Assembly: GCA_016933095.1 (NCBI GenBank)
Contig: JAFGBP010000051.1
Location: 1 to 6,598, forward strand
Reading direction: 5' to 3'
From: Candidatus Woesearchaeota archaeon
GTDB lineage: Archaea; Nanobdellota; Nanobdellia; Woesearchaeales; SM23-78
Length of the DNA stretch: 6,598 nt
In this document: positions 5,463 to 6,598 of the stretch, in pieces
Numbering within the stretch: position 1 is the first letter of the stretch
Layout: the number at the start of each line of letters is the position of its first letter
Program-made: the position numbers and the translations under genes
The notes under the pieces: model-generated
What the model was told of the DNA's origin: nothing
Databases searched by the model: none
The model's input: the letters and a program-made list of their open reading frames with translations, nothing else

Positions 5463-6113
5463 TTACTGGAATCTCCTATAAAACGGCTCGCGATCTTTCT
5501 GAGCTGCAATGTATTCGCCCGCACTGGCCGGGGGCCTGATATCTGGGAGCCTGCTGGCAGATGTCCCGTATTTATCTTCCATTCTCTTCAAGTGGTCCTG
5601 AAGTTCATCGCTTGTTATCGTAGGAGAATACACTCTCATTCGCGTTTCGCGCGACATATAATATGCTGGGAGTTGACGCAGGCGAAACGGAAGCTTATTG
5701 AGCCTGTCAAGCACCACCATTGAGAATCCATCCAGTTCGCTCTCATTAACAGGAAGGTCCTTGCTTTGCCGCTCAATCCTTTTGTTGTCGAATTCTGTGG
5801 TCAGTGCAAATGGGTTCATCAGGTATTGTATCGGGTGTTCAAGCATCCTTAGAAGCGTCATTCCTGAGAATTCACGGTTGTCGACATGCTCTTCAGCCTG
5901 CCCGTACTGGTTGGGTTCGCTCAGCCCTGTCAGCGATGGCTTGAGGATTGCATGGTATAGGGCAGATACTGCTCCGATTAGCTTATCCTGTTGCCTAGAC
6001 CTGGAGCTGTAGTATTCTTCACCTGACTTCCTGATCAGGTATGCTTTCACGTTTGGAGAGTTCCAGTTTATTCTGTCTGATAGTTCTTGGGTCCTTGTCT
6101 TGACTGATGGCAT
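5463..6113 (-). CDS. Unknown soluble protein, 216 aa (start revised to 6113)
   Basis: I do not recognise this protein. It has no Cys, no membrane segment and no signal peptide. The middle (about 41-105) looks helical, there is a basic, Arg-rich stretch (136-162, RLRQLPAYYMSRETRMR), and the C-terminus is Arg-rich (REPFYRRFQ). The frame extends upstream to an ATG at 6161, but that codon overlaps the TATA box at 6161-6168 and cannot be in the mRNA. The ATG at 6113 is preceded by GAGGTG (6123-6118) with 4 nt spacing and lies about 25 nt inside the predicted transcript, so I take it as the start. The gene ends 40 bp before nth on the same strand; a functional link is not shown. Confidence 0.7.
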   Translation of the reverse strand: MPSVKTRTQELSDRINWNSPNVKAYLIRKSGEEYYSSRSRQQDKLIGAVSALYHAILKPSLTGLSEPNQYGQAEEHVDNREFSGMTLLRMLEHPIQYLMNPFALTTEFDNKRIERQSKDLPVNESELDGFSMVVLDRLNKLPFRLRQLPAYYMSRETRMRVYSPTITSDELQDHLKRMEDKYGTSASRLPDIRPPASAGEYIAAQKDREPFYRRFQ

Positions 6114-6117
6114 ATTG

Positions 6118-6123
6118 CACCTC
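6118..6123 (-). promoter_or_regulatory. Shine-Dalgarno sequence that fixes the start at 6113
   Basis: GAGGTG on the minus strand, 4 nt before the ATG at 6113, matches the anti-Shine-Dalgarno end of archaeal 16S rRNA. No comparable site precedes the ATG at 6161. Confidence 0.65.
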
Positions 6124-6160
6124 TTTTTGATCGTTATTGAATCAAGTATGAATGATGCCA

Positions 6161-6176
6161 TTTATAAAGTTTTCGA
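6161..6176 (-). promoter_or_regulatory. BRE/TATA promoter of the 216-aa protein gene
   Basis: The minus strand reads CGAAAACTTTATAAA, with TTTATAAA at 6168-6161, predicting a start near 6138 and a leader of about 25 nt carrying the Shine-Dalgarno site. Confidence 0.6.
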
Positions 6177-6240
6177 TTTTGTAATCATTTAATAGTAGTG
6201 ACATACGGCCGGATGGCTGTCCTGAAACCGACAGAAAGCA

Positions 6241-6262
6241 ATGAAAAGCAGAAAAGAAAAAA
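6241..6262 (-). terminator. Oligo-T terminator after tRNA-Val
   Basis: Directly after the discriminator base the minus strand runs TTTTTTCTTTTCTGCTTTTC, the T-rich type of intrinsic terminator used by archaeal RNA polymerase. Confidence 0.55.
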
Positions 6263-6276
6263 TGGGCCCAACCGGA

Positions 6277-6321
6277 AGTTCGCAGAACTTGCTTCTGTGA
6301 AATCAGAAACGAAGTTTCTGT
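6277..6321 (-). other. tRNA intron 2, T-loop position 59/60, 45 nt
   Basis: The BHB is perfect: T-stem ACCGG/CCGGT as outer helix, 4-bp central helix TTCG (6327-6324) with CGAA (6282-6279), 3-nt bulges AT|A (6323-6321) and CT|T (6278-6276), and inner helix CAGAA (6320-6316) with TTCTG (6287-6283). Splicing yields the regular T-loop TTCGATT. T-arm introns are known from some Thermoproteales and are otherwise uncommon. A competing two-hairpin fold also exists (CAGAAAC/GTTTCTG, and a 9-position stem around 6301-6279 with one mismatch). Confidence 0.92.
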
Positions 6322-6343
6322 ATCGAACCGGTGACCTTCGCCT

Positions 6344-6388
6344 CTCTCAAACAAAGTTTGGGAGTTCAAAAACCCCCTGTTTTTGTTA
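6344..6388 (-). other. tRNA intron 1, canonical position 37/38, 45 nt
   Basis: The BHB is complete: anticodon stem TTGCC/GGCGA outside, 4-bp central helix CTTA (6394-6391) with TGAG (6349-6346, one G-U), 3-nt bulges CA|T (6390-6388) and AG|A (6345-6343), and inner helix AACAAA/TTTGTT (6387-6382 with 6355-6350). Cuts after the second bulge base join A37 to A38. Inside, GGGGG (6377-6373) can pair with CTCCC (6364-6360). Confidence 0.92.
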
Positions 6389-6452
6389 TGTAAGGGCAAC
6401 GTCATAGCCGCTAGACTATGGGCCCGGAACTCTACTCTCATGATTTAAGGCC

Positions 6453-6471
6453 ATTTTAAAAATCTTTCTAA
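6453..6471 (-). promoter_or_regulatory. BRE/TATA promoter of tRNA-Val
   Basis: The minus strand reads AGAAAGATTTTTAAAATGG, the same BRE/TATA module seen at 2098 and 239. The box centre near 6458 predicts a start near 6431, a few nucleotides before the tRNA 5' end at 6425. Confidence 0.65.
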
Positions 6472-6507
6472 AATAATAACTGCACGACCTCCCTCTTATC
6501 ATTAATA

Positions 6508-6598
6508 GTGTGCGTCCAGAATCTCCTGGCCGCGCTTCGTCCGCATCCTTTCTTTCGTGTTGCAAACGAGTGTAGACGCATCTCTACAAATCACCATC
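6508..6598. mobile_element. Family B element, partial at right edge
   Basis: It begins GTGTGCGTCCAGAA (one mismatch to the family B terminal repeat) and shares 27 identical bases (6510-6536) with 624-650 of the intact copy. Its middle, TGCAAACGAGTGTAGACGCA at 6561-6580 continuing to TCTCTAC at 6587, matches the complement of 4725-4750 with few changes. At 123 bp it would end near 6630, outside the window, so its other terminal repeat and target duplication cannot be seen. It starts 83 bp upstream of the tRNA-Val 5' end. Confidence 0.75.

Larger units (their letters stand above)
6263..6425 (-). tRNA. tRNA-Val(UAC) with two introns
   Basis: Removing two 45-nt introns leaves a complete 73-nt tRNA: acceptor stem GGGCCCA/TGGGCCC (6425-6419 with 6270-6264), D-arm with GTC/GAC stem and AG...GG loop, anticodon stem TTGCC/GGCGA, loop CTTACAA with anticodon TAC at 6392-6390, 5-nt variable loop AGGTC, T-stem ACCGG/CCGGT and T-loop TTCGATT. 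The discriminator is A (6263) and CCA is not encoded. Introns lie at 37/38 and 59/60, and each exon-intron junction forms a canonical BHB structure for the archaeal splicing endonuclease. The archaeal tRNA-Val identity is also supported by the GGGCCCA acceptor sequence. Because of the introns, continuous-model searches could miss or misfold this gene. It has its own promoter and terminator. Confidence 0.95.

Noticed and set aside
6198..6407. Plus-strand open frame of 69 codons across the tRNA region.
   Set aside because: It runs antisense through a complete tRNA gene with two introns, which explains the sequence fully.
1..6598. A CRISPR array, suggested by the repeated blocks at 624, 2073, 4772 and 6510.
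   Set aside because: The repeats are kilobases apart, occur in both orientations and have inverted ends with target duplications, which fits transposon-like elements.

Overview
The window looks archaeal, and a DPANN-type lineage (Woesearchaeota/Pacearchaeota-like) is a reasonable but unproven guess. The support is: (a) nearly every gene has an archaeal BRE/TATA module, and most have it 26-28 nt before the start codon, as expected for leaderless mRNAs; (b) a tRNA gene carries two introns, each framed by a bulge-helix-bulge (BHB) splice motif; (c) there is an archaeal-type endonuclease III and a Cys-rich ETDxDCGG-repeat membrane protein of a kind common in such genomes.

Layout, left to right. 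Positions 1-58 (-) hold the first 19 codons of a gene that leaves the window. A 123-bp non-autonomous transposon-like element (family A, 106-228) with 14-bp terminal inverted repeats and 11-bp target duplications sits between that gene's promoter and the promoter of a 103-aa protein (276-587, +) that is essentially only a histidine-kinase HisKA/DHp domain. A second 123-bp element (family B, 622-744) follows. Next come an ExeA/TnsC-like AAA+ ATPase with a basic C-terminal tail (840-2027, +), a half-copy of family B (2046-2089), and a membrane-anchored Cys-rich protein (2165-3028, +). A small hairpin at 3051-3067 separates this from convergent minus-strand genes: an unknown 134-aa protein (3068-3472), an MscS-type mechanosensitive channel (3536-4624), a decayed family B copy (4687-4796), endonuclease III (4787-5422), an unknown 216-aa protein (5463-6113, start revised) and tRNA-Val(UAC) with two 45-nt introns (6263-6425). 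A further family B copy begins at 6508 and runs off the right edge.

The genes do not form an obvious pathway. Each has its own promoter, so they look like single-gene transcription units: osmotic safety valve (MscS), DNA base-excision repair (Nth), possible signalling (HisKA), an ATPase, a surface protein and translation (tRNA-Val). The most striking points are the doubly interrupted tRNA-Val with an intron in the T-loop, the dense family B repeats (four copies in 6.6 kb, all intergenic, most ending 15-20 bp from a BRE/TATA module), and the stand-alone HisKA protein.
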